Positions 12,063 to 23,895 of a stretch of DNA of 64,000 nt are shown here, one piece after another. The notes beneath the pieces were generated by a model, which saw only the letters and a program-made list of their open reading frames with translations, had not been told where the DNA came from and did no database searches. Origin of the DNA: Sipunculus nudus (taxonomy: Eukaryota > Annelida > Sipuncula > Golfingiida > Sipunculidae); contig CM049313.1 of NCBI GenBank assembly GCA_026874595.1, positions 58,793,159 to 58,857,158 on the forward strand, written 5' to 3'. A program made the translations under genes and the position numbers. Each line of letters starts with the position of its first letter. Positions within the stretch are counted from its first letter, which is position 1.

Positions 12063-13330
12063 CTTAATTTTGCACGCGTTGTTGCTATAGAAACTTAACA
12101 GAGGGTCATTATGACGGTCGGTTCTCATCCTACCGTTTGGTGGTCCTAACTGCACCCAATCCTCATCCCAAATAGATGTAGAACAAGACGCCCTCAAAAC
12201 GCAACTTCAGTCTTTTCTGTGTCGATTAAAAATGTATGCCAGAGGAAAGTCGAACAGTGTTTCCTATAAATCTGGTTATTCATAATCTTCATTGCATCGA
12301 GTCAACGCCAGAGTGAGACGATGAAATGCACTCTATTTGAGAGACAATTCGGCGGTCTATGAAAACAGAGAGGAGCGGCTTTCGTAGAGGCCTGCAGAGC
12401 ATATGTGCGCTTAACTAGGGAATTTAATTACTGTTCACCACCTGACTTGGGTGTATGGGCAGGGTACGCACAGAGTGGAACAACTACCGTTTTTTTCTGG
12501 ATTTTACTTTGTGACAGCTTCCCCCCACCGTGTTTACCTAATATTTCTATGCATAACCTTATCAATTTGCGCCGACATAATAAAAAAATAAAATATGAGT
12601 ACGTTTGTATATGAAAGAAATTACGGGTTCCCTTCAAGGAAGAAAATTCTCAAATTTTACCAATGTAATAATTTTAATGACGGTTCTGCCGTCGTCAGAC
12701 ATCACCATGTAGGTATACAATATATAATTATCTAAATCTTTGGGGTGGTATACTCAAATTGTTTCAACGAATCATAAAAGCAGGTTGCAATAAAAGACAG
12801 GTTATTACCTCATTCCACCGCAAGAAAACATAAAACATTTTTTCCATGGTATAGAAGTGTTGTTATTTTTCAATCTTGAAAATTTTGTTCACAGGAATAC
12901 GACGGATAGGAAATGGTCACGATATAATACAAGCCGAAGATAAGTTGGACTCTGGAGTGTGAAACGTTGAATATTGAATTAAGTATCCATATTAAGACTA
13001 AGAATATTGGGAAGAATATGCTAGAAAAAACAGTTAAAATACATATGTGCGTCCCGATACCAGTTTCCTGAATGTGTATTAAGGTTATCTATTGACTGGC
13101 GCAGTATGGTACAAGCCAGCCTTATTGATTAAATATCAAGCGACCAATCCTGAGGCATCACAACATTGGATTTGCAACTGGTTACAAAGCGGGTGAACTT
13201 TTATGTACATGAATCGTGATTGGTTCAAAGTCACATAGCGGAAGTGTCGACGTTTTGCATTTTGCATATGTAAGTGATATTATATAATGCAACGATTCTG
13301 AGTGGAGCGAATAAATGATCATAACTTCAA
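12063..13330. other. 3' UTR of the peptide gene and intergenic sequence
   Basis: The first about 530 bases are probably the 3' untranslated region up to AATAAA at 12,579-12,584. Beyond that no gene is recognised. Confidence 0.3.
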
Positions 13331-13930
13331 TAGTTCATTTGGAAGGAAAGCATAAACTTGCTGCGATCTTCTTCACCAAACTGAGATTTAATTATGTCTT
13401 CCCTCCCGTGTGAGAGAAATATCTAGTGTTTGGTCTGTCTTTGTCGTCGGCGTCTTCGTCTGTAGTCGTCATCGGCGGCGTCGTCGTCTGTATTATTTCG
13501 TGTGAACGCGGTAAATTATGAACTATTTTACATTTTTTACATGAAATTTGAAATTTAAATTTCAAGCTTGAAAAATGGGGACTTGACCTTTATCATCAAA
13601 GTCAAACAGGCTGAAATATAATTTTTTTTGTGAACCCCATAACTTTTGCAGTGTCGCATATTTTGTTCCCTCAGGTTAGAAACCAATTGTTTCAACCAAG
13701 TTCTTTGACGATTCCAAAATCTGATGATCTGGACCTAGTTCTGCAAGGTCATATCAGCCAGAATAGAAATTATTTAACTTTTGAACCACTCAGTATATTT
13801 TCATGAAATTCGACTCGTGAAATGTTTCTACCAAAATCTGGGAAGTGTTCGGAAACCGGGGACTTTGACCATCTTCAAGGTCAATCAGCCGGAATACAAA
13901 TTATTTGTTAATACTGTGACTTTGGAGTAG
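13330..13930. repeat. degenerate dispersed repeat with TCG-rich head and internal units
   Basis: A GTCGTCGGCGTCTTCGTC-type stretch (13,440-13,500) is followed by loosely repeated units with the core CAAGGTCA...TCAGCC(A/G)GAATA(C/G)AAATTATTT. The units lie near 13,595, 13,745 and 13,875. The units suggest an old transposable element; its class is not recognised and it has no open frame. Confidence 0.4.
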
Positions 13931-14654
13931 TCTGTGTTTTTTTTTTTCCTAAAATTTAGGGGTAAGAGGCCCATAGGGAGGGGAGCCGGTTATCTGTTTG
14001 TGCAATGCAAAAACAACCTTATTCTAGTTTATTCCCGATTTATTTCAATCGAGAGTATCAACATTAGGATTTTGTCTGCACATGGATTTCTACTAAATCA
14101 AGTTACACTCTTAAGACTGCATGTGACGTTCATGATTGGATCAAATATAGATAATCTTGTTAATTTGTCCTGTCGAAAAGAAATATTTACTAATTTATAA
14201 CTTTAAAAAAATAACACCGGTTCATTTATTTTTTGTCCAAAGAGTCTTGACATGAATGGAACTTACGGATAAGAATGAACAAATAGATTATGTAAACTGG
14301 GACGTTAGGAATTAATGTAAACGCTTTTCTGCCACAATTAACCTGCAGACGATCTGTCATCGCTGACAGTTTTTGACAATAACTGATGTTACACGATAAA
14401 ATATTGGAACGGTCGTATACGTTTCTAGTACATGTTTGCAAGATCATTCGAGTCCTCTTTTTGTGACTCCGTAGCTACATATGCTTTTTTCTTCCAAAAT
14501 CATAAAAACGACCAAAGGCAGTTATTGTTCTCATTTATCAAAATAAACTAACTATGGCTCTTTTGTTGATTTTTTTTTCGGGGGGGGGGGGATGGAGAGT
14601 ACAACCGTGAAGTGTTGAATTATGTATTTTGAGTTTAACCGTAGCCACCTGGGC

Positions 14655-14745
14655 GTTAATTCATGATGATGATCCTCCTTTGGACCGCCATGTTGGAGCA
14701 CTTTGGATTATCTGCCTCCTCACATTCGTAATGTTGGACTACCTT
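14655..14745 (-). pseudogene. decayed copy of the receptor transmembrane exon (juxtamembrane part)
   Basis: On the plus strand a 22-base block TTGGACCGCCATGTTGGAGC(AC) and its flanks match 27,340-27,415, the juxtamembrane part of the last exon of the receptor gene (EDPGNPECSNMAVQG). Here the surrounding frame is lost and the membrane segment is not recognisable. It lies on the same strand and at the distal end of a row of pseudo-exons, the order expected for a decayed gene duplicate. Confidence 0.65.
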
Positions 14746-15469
14746 TTAACCAGTATCATTGAAAATCAACACCATTTCTTATCTTTGAAATATTCATAAA
14801 GGTACATAGGTTTACGTATAAATATCTGGCAATGGAGTAGATAAAGATTTCCTATGATTGGAAGCACACTTACTAAAAATTTATTGAGCAATATTTTTTG
14901 GAAAACGACTCTGCATTATTAAAAGCGCTTGTGGTATCTGTATCCATCCATATATATGTGTATGTCGATACAATATATTTATCAATGTAGATCATGATTT
15001 TGTCTCATCCGTTGATACGACACGCACTACACACAAATACAGTGTGTTAACACATCTTATCTTAAAGTAACATCTTATGGATAGAAAATATAGGTGCAGC
15101 CCATGTAGTCAAGCTCTCGACGGAATGTGTCAACCCCGGAATTACCACGGTAATAATATTTTTGTGCCAGTACTTATGTGTCTAGAGACAACCAGTCAAC
15201 ATTTTGCTCTCTTTCTTTAGCAATAACATTTCTTCATGAAAAATCCTTGCCAAAAGAATGTCTAAATTACAAGATTATATAGAGCGAAAAGTGAGGAAAA
15301 CGGGCTAATGCGAAAACAATACACATAGCTAACCAAGAACGTAGTTTGGTGTTGGTCTCGAAAATAACTAAAAAAAGTTATACAATAAAAAAACAAGTCT
15401 AGTCAAAGTTAATATCTTAAAAAGTCCTGCTCTTTTAGATATTTAAGGCGTCTTATCTCCTGTCCGTTC

Positions 15470-15545
15470 TGTGTTATCTTGGTCACACTTTGAACGGCAG
15501 GCAAGGATCCTCCGATGGGACGGGCGCCATCTACCGGTAGGCCAT
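15470..15545 (-). pseudogene. decayed EGF exon, 3' part
   Basis: Aligns with the 3' half and donor of the intact EGF exon at 29,428-29,490: both have CTTGGTCACAC near the exon end and a GCC(A/G)TCTA block. No reading frame survives. The matching 5' part of the exon appears at 19,750-19,885, just beyond an inverted-repeat element and a LINE, so the exon seems to have been split by insertion. Alternatively the two pieces come from two separate decayed EGF exons, because they overlap by about 20 bases. Confidence 0.5.
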
Positions 15546-15695
15546 GGGACAGAAACCGAAAACATCCCCCCCCTAGGGATTTTATGAGGTGATATTTTTT
15601 GTATACTTAAAGATCTGCTCTTTCAGAATCCGGTTGTCAGCCAGTCATCCATTGGTGATTTTGGCCTTGTAGGCCGCCATTTTAAATATATAATG

Positions 15696-15707
15696 AAGTC
15701 GCTCTTT
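15696..15707. repeat. LINE target-site duplication, left copy
   Basis: AAGTCGCTCTTT, repeated exactly at 19,580-19,591 on the other side of the LINE, directly after its A-rich tail. Confidence 0.9.
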
Positions 15708-18700
15708 TCCATTTACATGAAAAGGGTCCTGGATACTGGAAATTAAACTGTACCTTATTACATAATCAAGAGTATACTGACATTATTAGGACAACTATAC
15801 AAAATGCACAAACAGAAAATAGAGAAGCCAACCCACCCTTACTTTGGGATATCATTAAAATGTATATTAGACGTGAATCTATAGCTTTCAGTAAAAGGTT
15901 AAATGCTAAGAAAAAATGTAAAATTTTGGAATTAGAAAACAAGATTAAATTTCTACAGAACTCTAACAGTCACACTGAATTAGAAGAAACCAAAAGAGAG
16001 CTAGAAAAATATTTGGAGGAGAAAACAAAAGGGGCTTTATTCAGAAGTAAATGCAGGTGGTATGAGCAGGGGGAAAAATCAACTAAATATTTTCTGAACT
16101 TGGAGAAAAGGAACTTTAATAAAAAAACAGTAAATAAATTGTTCCTCATTGATGGGAGGCAAATATCTGACCAAATAGAAATTTTGAGAGCTGAAAAACA
16201 TTATTATGAAAATCTCTATCAATCTAGTTTATCCAACCAAACAATCCAAGATAACAGTTTTTTTCCTAATATAGGACTTAATGAGGGACTTTCAGAGAAT
16301 GAGAGAATTTTATGCGATGAACTGGTTAAAGAACAGGAGATTTTTATAATTTCAAAGTCATTTGCAATGGATAAATCACCTGGATTGGATGGTCTCCCTG
16401 CAGAGTTCTATAGACATTTTTGGACAGATATCAAGGAACCCCTTCTGTCAGCTATTAGATATGGACTAAATGTTGGACATTTAAGTATCACCGGGGGACA
16501 AAAATAAATCTCCTCTTGAAATAAAAAATTGGAGGCCAATTACACTACTGAACACTGATTACAAACTCATTTCAAAATGCCTAGCAAGCAGAATCAAATC
16601 TGTTTTACCAAGATTAATTAAATGCTTAGAATGGCCGTTCATTCGGAAAGCGTTGGAATATTTTGGGTTTGGAAAAAATATAATAAACTGGATAAAAGTA
16701 TTATACCATGAAGGGAAAACATGTATTATAAATAATGGGTGGTGCTCAGAATTCTTCAAAATGTCAAGGGGAGTGAGACAGGGGTGTCCCCTGTCTCCAT
16801 ACCTTTTTATAATATGTGCAGAATTGTTAGCAAAAAAAATTAGAGAAGATAATAAATTAAATGCAGTCTGCTTCAATGAATATAAATATAAAATACTGCA
16901 ATATGCTGATGACACAGTTTTTTTATTCTCAGACATTAACAGTGTTATTGATAGTGTGAATATAATGAAATGTTTTAAAAAAATTCAGGTCTTAAAATTA
17001 ATCTAGGGAAAACTGCAGTTATGCCTTTGGTACATAATCAACCAGGTATAAGCCAAGCTAAAAGAACAATAGAGAGAAAAGGTCTAAAATGGTCAGAGGG
17101 TCCAGTTAATAATCTGGGTATATTACTTAGACCATCCTTAAATAAAATAATAGAAGACAATTACAATCTAAAATTGGAATCCATAAGAAAAACATTAAGT
17201 ACATGGTCAAACAGATACATGACACCAGCTGGGAAAATCACTTTAATAAAATGTTATGCTTTGTCACAATTAATTTACTTGTGGTCTGTCCTTCCTGCTC
17301 CTAAAGCCAATTATTTTAAAGAACTAGAAAAAATTCTATATAAATTTGTTTGGTCATACAAACCAGACAAAGTGAAAAGATTGACATTAATAGCTCCTTA
17401 TAGTAAAGGTGGATTCAATATGATCCACCCTGAAACTCAAAATTGCGCATTAAAAATAAAATGGATTGAAAGAATCTTAAAGAAAAAACCTGACAATCCT
17501 TGGAAAAATCATATATTAAGTACCTTACCTATGGGGGAGCTTACATTTCAATGTAATCTCAATCCAGAAGATTTGGATGAGATCAATTTAAAGGACATCT
17601 TTTGGATAGATAGTGAAAGTGAAAGATATTTTTGGCCAGGTTCTGTGGTATAATTCCCATATAAAGATTGATAATAAGGTATTATAGAAAACTTTACAAC
17701 TCAGGCATAATATACATAAAAGATATTATAGTGAAAAATAGAGGATTCTTCAGATTTCAGGCACGTACCAACTTAAATATAAACTTGCTTTGGTACAATG
17801 GTATGTTGGATGCAATACCAAATGATTGGAAAAAAATTCTTAAAGTAAACATAGAAATACACCAGATTCAAAACAATATAGAAACCCTTTTAAGCATGAA
17901 AAAGGTAACTAAGCAGGTATACTGTAAAATGGTTGAAAGGATCTATGTTGTCTCAACAAACCCACTAATTAAGTGGGCTATAGACTTGAATATATCCAGC
18001 TGGGAAAGCATTTTGAGTGCTTTCCCTAAACTGAAAAAAGTTTCAAACTCAGTGCAACTTAGAATGTTCCAGTTCAGATTACTAAATCGTATTATGTATC
18101 TTAATAGTCATTTGTATAAATCAAATATAATTGACAACCCCAGGTGCTCATTTTGTAAGTCAGAAGATGAAACATACATTCATCTATTTTGGTCATGCAC
18201 ATTTGTCAAGTTAGTATGGTCAAATATACTTTTATGGTTAAAAGAGAATAAAGTGGCTGAACAGGATTTTAAGTTTGACTGTGCACCAATAATATTAGGT
18301 GATTATACAGACATTATAGGCAGTATTGTACTTTTTGTTAAAAAATATATATATGATTGTAGAGGTAAAAGCAACAAGCCTTCTTTGAAAGGAGCAATCT
18401 TGTTTATAAAACATGTGAAGGAAATAGAAAAATATATTGCTTATAAGAAAGGAAATACTATTGTACATGATAAAAAATGGAAGAAACTGAACTTTTTTAC
18501 AGAAAGCAGTAACACACCAATCTTAAATTTATAATTTAGGGTTCTAGGGTCTTTTTTTATCATGAAATAGTTTACACGTAGACATTTAAGTGATTGATAA
18601 AAGTATGTTAATGATATGAGTAGATATATGTGATAACAACTGTTATAAATAATCAATAAAAAGGAATGTTCATTTATATTTTCACATAAGGGTAAAGTGT

Positions 18701-19579
18701 ATTGCTAGCATACATATATAAATGGGCAATGAATTGTGATTAATCATAAAAACGTGGTTACTTAAGTTTTACTGAGTTAGGTCTGTATAGGGAAGTCTGA
18801 ATCATATATTAATGGTAAGACAGGCATTGTAATGTACCATTACAACTTGTTTGTCTCATGAATGTAATTTTCATCAATTTAAAAGGTGACAGTTATAGCA
18901 TAAAGATATGTATGTTTCACTTAATTATCACTAGGTGACAAGAGAGATTTAAAGCATGTAAAAATAATAATTAATAGAGTATAATGTAAATTGTCCCATG
19001 GGTGTACTTGGTCTGCCATTCTGGCAATAGCTATTCATTGTAAAAACCGTTAACCTTCTCTTACAATAATAGGTAAATAAACATCCACTAGGTCAGGATT
19101 AATTGAATGATGTATTAATCATACAAAGATTGTTATATTAGAAAACCAAAGCTATATTTTTTTTATAAGGTGATATGGGGATATCTGGTTTAATTTGCAA
19201 CAGGAAATCAACATATTTTTTTTTGTATTCACAGCTAGTAAGGTATATATTGTAATCAGGCAGTCAGTTACTTGAGGATTAGAATGAATTAGATCAAGTT
19301 TTTTATAGGGCCCTAAGGTCAGATGAAGTTAACTTATCTTTGATAATTAAAAAATAGGTTTAGTACACAGGTAGCTAGGTACCAGGTGTGCATTAATATA
19401 ACAGGTTGCATGTGTATTATAGATCTGTTAAAATTTAAGGATTAGTAACAATTTTTGTTCTATTGAAGTGTTTTGCTTGCAGAGATTATATCTCACCTGT
19501 GCCAGATTGTCTCATGTTTTTTCATCCATTTTTAAAAATGTTTCTGTGCCTGTACTTTTTTGATTCAATAAAAAAAATA
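15708..19579 (+). mobile_element. 5'-truncated L1-type LINE with inactivated ORF2
   Basis: A non-LTR retrotransposon flanked by a perfect 12-bp target-site duplication and ending in an A-rich tail (AATAAAAAAAATA). Fragments of ORF2 run from 15,860 to 18,534. They include a linker rich in Lys/Glu, DKSPGLDGLPAEFY and NWRPITLLNTDYKLISK, RT motifs RQGCPLSPY and YADDTVFLF (about 16,902), then a C-terminal Cys/His motif (CSFCKSEDETYIHLFWSC). The endonuclease is absent through 5' truncation. The RT has an internal deletion at about 16,615-16,630 that removes the motif A block with its catalytic Asp. The frame also breaks near 16,500 (in a G-run), 16,985 and 17,650. The 3' UTR is about 1 kb. The copy cannot be active. 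Confidence 0.9.
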
Positions 19580-19591
19580 AAGTCGCTCTTT
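19580..19591. repeat. LINE target-site duplication, right copy
   Basis: AAGTCGCTCTTT, exact match of 15,696-15,707. Confidence 0.9.
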
Positions 19592-19749
19592 CTGCATAAC
19601 TTCAGTATAATACGACCAAAGTAATCATGAAATACACCAAGTTTGGGTTTGTCAAACCCAAGGTATTCAAGAAAGTTAGTCTTGAAGTAATTTATACCTC
19701 CAACTTTACAAAAAAATACCACCTCATAAAATCCCTAGGGGGGATGGGG

Positions 19750-19890
19750 GTTACAGTTGGCCCATTGTCTACGGAGTACACCTCCCGCTATCAGACTTTC
19801 CTAACACTCCCCGTTGTTTGCGCCATAGTGGTTGCGTGCACAGGCTTTAGTTTTTTAGTCTTCAGAAAGCATATTACATGTGTGTTCTAA
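19750..19890 (-). pseudogene. decayed EGF exon, 5' part
   Basis: Minus-strand translation CARNHYGANNGEC then a stop parallels CARDRYGTDCSGVC of the intact EGF exon at 29,428-29,569. The two regions also agree in GTGCACAGGCTTTAG/GTGCACAGGTTTTAG and in GAG(T/A)ACACCTC. Stops and missing cysteines show it is dead. It follows immediately after the right arm of the inverted-repeat element. Confidence 0.65.
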
Positions 19891-20696
19891 ATGAATATCC
19901 GTGTATACTACAAACTGGTGTGCTAAAAAAAAGGTAAACCGCTGTCTTAGACTCCAGTGAAATTATCTGTAAGTAATGTAGGAGATACAACAAGAAAAAG
20001 GAAAAGTCGTTCAGTAGAGAGCATATACTATGGGGCACAGCCTTCTCATTAAGCCTGCAGAGCCCTCACACTGGGACTGGGTGCCGACCGCGAAAATCTC
20101 TTCTCTCCGGCTGAGATTTGACTTCACGACAATTGCACTTATTATACCCGTCAAAAGTAATAGTCACTCTTTTGAAGTTCGAAGGATTCGTGGTATCAGT
20201 TATGTGCGTTTAGCTGTAGGTTACCAATTACACATTACCCACGCCCTCCCATCGTCTTTGATCTCTACATAACGCCAAGTAGCTTATTGATATAGTAAAG
20301 ACATTTTACCCGAAATAAGTGGTCAACCTTACACAATTGCAACAAAAGCAGAATCACCTGATTTTGATTCTTTAATTTAGACTTTATGTCAAATAAAAAG
20401 TCCTAAGCAATTATGTGGGTGGAAGGTGTGAAAATAAAAAAATTTGACAATTCAGAAAATACCTTTTATTTTACTATACATCAGCGTTCAAACGGGGCTG
20501 TATGAATGAACTCTTGGTTATCGTCATGCTTATTCATGTTTAAGTAGTTTTGAAATAAAGTTTATATCATGACCTTTAAGAAACTATGGTAATGATATAA
20601 AAAAATCAGCAATCTGTGAATTAAAGTACCATCATGACTCATACTATCTGAAAATGACAACAATTACCAAAATCTCTGACATACATTACACTTTTT

Positions 20697-21175
20697 TTTA
20701 GTTCAGCTGACTCAAGTTATTTGAGCTATAGTTTTGATCCATTGTCTGTCATCCGTCTGTCCGTCAGTCTGTCTGTTAGACAGGTACGTTTTTGAACCAT
20801 TAAATAAAATTTACAAAATTGAAAAAAAATGGTAAGATAAAAACATTAGATTTAATTGAACAAATGTGTATACTGCTGAGCTGTCACAATTTATCAAGGA
20901 GTCAACCACTGATCATAGTAACTGTATAGATCTCGTATTTACAAATTGCTAACATGCTTCAGTTTCATCATTAAAAAAGACATGGTAAGATCTGAAAGTA
21001 TGATTTGTAACCATTTTCTTACTTCTCAGTTCAAATCAATCATATCAGCTTACACCTAGCTTATACTCCCTTTTCCTCTCAGACATTATCTTCATTAGTT
21101 TTAATTTTTATTTAAGATTTTTACCCTCAAGATGAACTTCAGCTTAGCACTATGACCCATGGTTCCCTTGTTTTA
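20697..21175 (+). repeat. internally deleted copy of the hairpin-ended repeat family (copy 2)
   Basis: It starts TTTTAGTTCAGCTGACTCAAG...GAGCTATAG and a GTCTGTCC-rich stretch, and ends CTTCAGCTTAGCACTATGACCCATGGTTCCCTTG. Only the first about 130 and last about 330 bases of the family are kept, giving about 480 bases, as in short internally deleted derivatives of DNA transposons. The distal part aligns with 60,017-60,340 reversed. Confidence 0.7.
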
Positions 21176-21369
21176 GTCACAATTTTAATAAAATCATGTA
21201 GATATGTAATGGACACATGTTAAATTAGACGTCATCTTGCCATTATAATCATAAAGTGTCAGTTGTGAGTTACGCACAGAGTTGCCAACAGTCAACTCAT
21301 ATAAAAATCTCTGACTTTTAAAATTAAACTTTATCCTTTTAATATACTTTTTAATATACGCCTACTTTT

Positions 21370-21477
<108 letters not shown>

Positions 21478-21479
21478 GG

Positions 21480-21760
21480 CGCTTTACTAAAATATATTAT
21501 GACACAAGAGTTAAAATATGATAAAACTTTGTCGATAAAAAATACGTTTTCAATTTTCTTTTAAGGTCTTCAATATTTTTGCTTAATTTAATATATTCAG
21601 GAAGTTCATTACAAAGAGAAGGTCCACATGCGGTAAATGCCCGTTCAGCAAACGTTTTATTATCATTCCTTTTCTCTGACTTTCCCTGAATATTCACGGA
21701 CGTATAGCTGGTTTTCATCGAAAAAAAAGTAACCCACTTGAAAACGTCTTTCTTCTCTAA
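21480..21760 (-). mobile_element. C-terminal fragment of a CR1/jockey-like LINE
   Basis: The minus-strand frame at 21,497-21,718 ends KTFAERAFTACGPSLCNELP, then EYIKLSKNIEDLKRKLKTYFL. This follows the pattern (F-x-x-A-G/A-P-x-L-W-N-x-L-P ... F-K-x-x-L-K-T-x-L) closing many LINE polymerase proteins. Only the last about 70 residues are present, as expected of severe 5' truncation. The (TA)n tract follows its 3' end. Confidence 0.6.
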
Positions 21761-23726
21761 ACCAAATTTTTATTTGAAAAAATTTGAAAAAAGCAAAATA
21801 AAACTAAAAACTTTAGAATTGACAATGTTATATTTCAAAGAACCATATATACGCTGTTATCAAGCATTTAAATGTGTATAAATTTATCACAAAATAACAT
21901 CAAGTGACTTCAGTGGATCAAAGTAAATGCACTCTGTTGTACCTTTGTACTTTGTTACCAATGCAGATTAATGTCCTCTTATAATGTTTTCCTATTACTT
22001 TATATTAGTTGTGTATTACAGCTGAGATTCAAGTGGTCTTTGATTAATGGTTGGTGCAACCAAATTATATGTGCGTACAAAAGTCAAAGGGGAAAAGATA
22101 CCTACAAACACAACAACTTTAATAGAAAGGAAATTGAAAATGTAGTATGAAATTATTGAATACTGGCTCATGAGATGAAAAAGCTTTCCTACCTGATTTT
22201 CAATCACAGTTGCCATAGCCATTAAAAATTCCCTGACTTGTCCCGGACATACATAAACATCATAAAATTCCATGGATTTTCATGAGATTGCCTGACTTTT
22301 CCCTGTCCATGCGAACATAATATTTTTCCTGATTTTCCAATACCGCTTGGACCCTGTACGCAGCTAGAGCCCCCGAAGTTTCAACAAGTCAGGGTGGACG
22401 CTATGTGATTCTTTTTTTACGTACATCTGAAGGTGCTGCAATTAGTCTGAAAGTTGCATCTAATTACATGTTCGAGCATTTTAGAAGCAGGCGCCTCGTC
22501 ACTTGACATAAACCGGACCAATGGTGGCTGTTTTAGTATACTTTCTGTCAACAACTACCATGTGCGAGAAAAAATTACGTTTTAACCAAACATATCGGTC
22601 AATCCGCTTGCATGTTTCTTGAGTATCTAATTACTACAGTATCAGTCCGCAGGACAGATGAGCTTTGCAAATTACCAGGTCAGGGTATCCTGCTTATTAT
22701 ATACATGCATACTGAGTCGTGCTACCACCCCACCGCTACCGCACCCCATGCTTCAGACCGTCAACCCCAACTTATGGGCCTTAGGAGTCCTTTAATTAGC
22801 AAATAAAGACTAGAATCGGATTCTGCAACCAAACAAACCTGCAAATGTTGTATTACATATGGTTATACCCTTTTGATTAATTAAACTTGATGGATTCTAG
22901 GCCTTCTGGAGGCCATTTTGAATATTCCCAAATTTTACTACTTTCCCCTAGGAGTATATCTTAGGACTTTTCATATGTTCAATATACCTTCTGGGTTACA
23001 AAACAGATGAGATAGCCTTTTTTTTTGCAATTTGTGTGAGGTCATGTTACATAAGAACTGTACTAATATGGCATGTTTACCTCTTAACTCGATTAATATT
23101 TAGAATATAATGCAGTCATATTCAGGTGCATATTTCTTTCTGAACAAGGATTCCAGAATATTTTCCCAAAGTGATTAACACAAGCCAGAAGAGGATGAAG
23201 CTCACCGTTAATAAATGTCACGTAAGAATGCTATTAAATATCATACCCCCTGGGACTAAATTTACTGCTGAGTTTCGTGTATTTAAGCAACATTTCACAC
23301 CATATTTATAAGTAGGTGAATTCCAGGAATTGTTTCATAAGTTTCACGCTACAATTTCTTCCTGAAGTTCCTGCTAAGAACAGGCCATCCATTTTCTTAA
23401 TTCTCTGGAGATGTTATATTTTATTTATTTACTTATTGTTGAACTGGTAACAGCATCATGGATACTTTGAAAAAAAAAACATTAGTCTATATTGTTGCTT
23501 TCGAAACATGCTGGCCCAATATACACATCTTCTCTTTGCATACCACTAGTCCTGTCTGTTCCACTACTCCTGGGGGGGGTTGTGATTATATTATAGCAAT
23601 TAAACCCAAACTATTTGGCACCATGGAAAGGGAGCGGAAAATTCAAAACAGAATGTGGGGGAAACGACAGATTTTATTGATTTTATATTCCTTTAAACTA
23701 TTGAAAACTGAATATGAGAAACAAGG

Positions 23727-23895
23727 GCTTGGGCAGTCGAGAGTTAAACGCTAAGCTCTCTCAGCTGCCAACACGCAATCGATCCCCGGCTGACTACCTA
23801 TGAGAGTGGATAGTAGAGGCCCGACCAAGGTCGTTTGTTTCTGGGTATTAACTATTCGTACATACCATGTAAAGTAAATAACGTTTATATAAAAA
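23727..23895 (+). mobile_element. diverged tRNA-derived SINE
   Basis: The head GGGCTTGGGCAGTCGAG, the decayed B-box region (CAATCGATCCCCGG) and the tail CATGTAAAGTAAATAACGTTTATAT match the SINE at 52,280-52,519 and the split SINE at 47,631-49,137. Too diverged for transcription by Pol III to be likely. Confidence 0.6.

Larger units (their letters stand above)
15560..19748. mobile_element. inverted-repeat element interrupted by a LINE
   Basis: The arm at 15,565-15,608 (CCCCTAGGGATTTTATGAGG core) is matched in inverted orientation at 19,705-19,748 (CCTCATAAAATCCCTAGGGG). About 45 bases are shared with a few mismatches. Removing the LINE at 15,708-19,579 and one target duplication leaves an element of roughly 300 bases with terminal inverted repeats and no open frame, consistent with a MITE. 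Superfamily not recognised. Confidence 0.6.
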
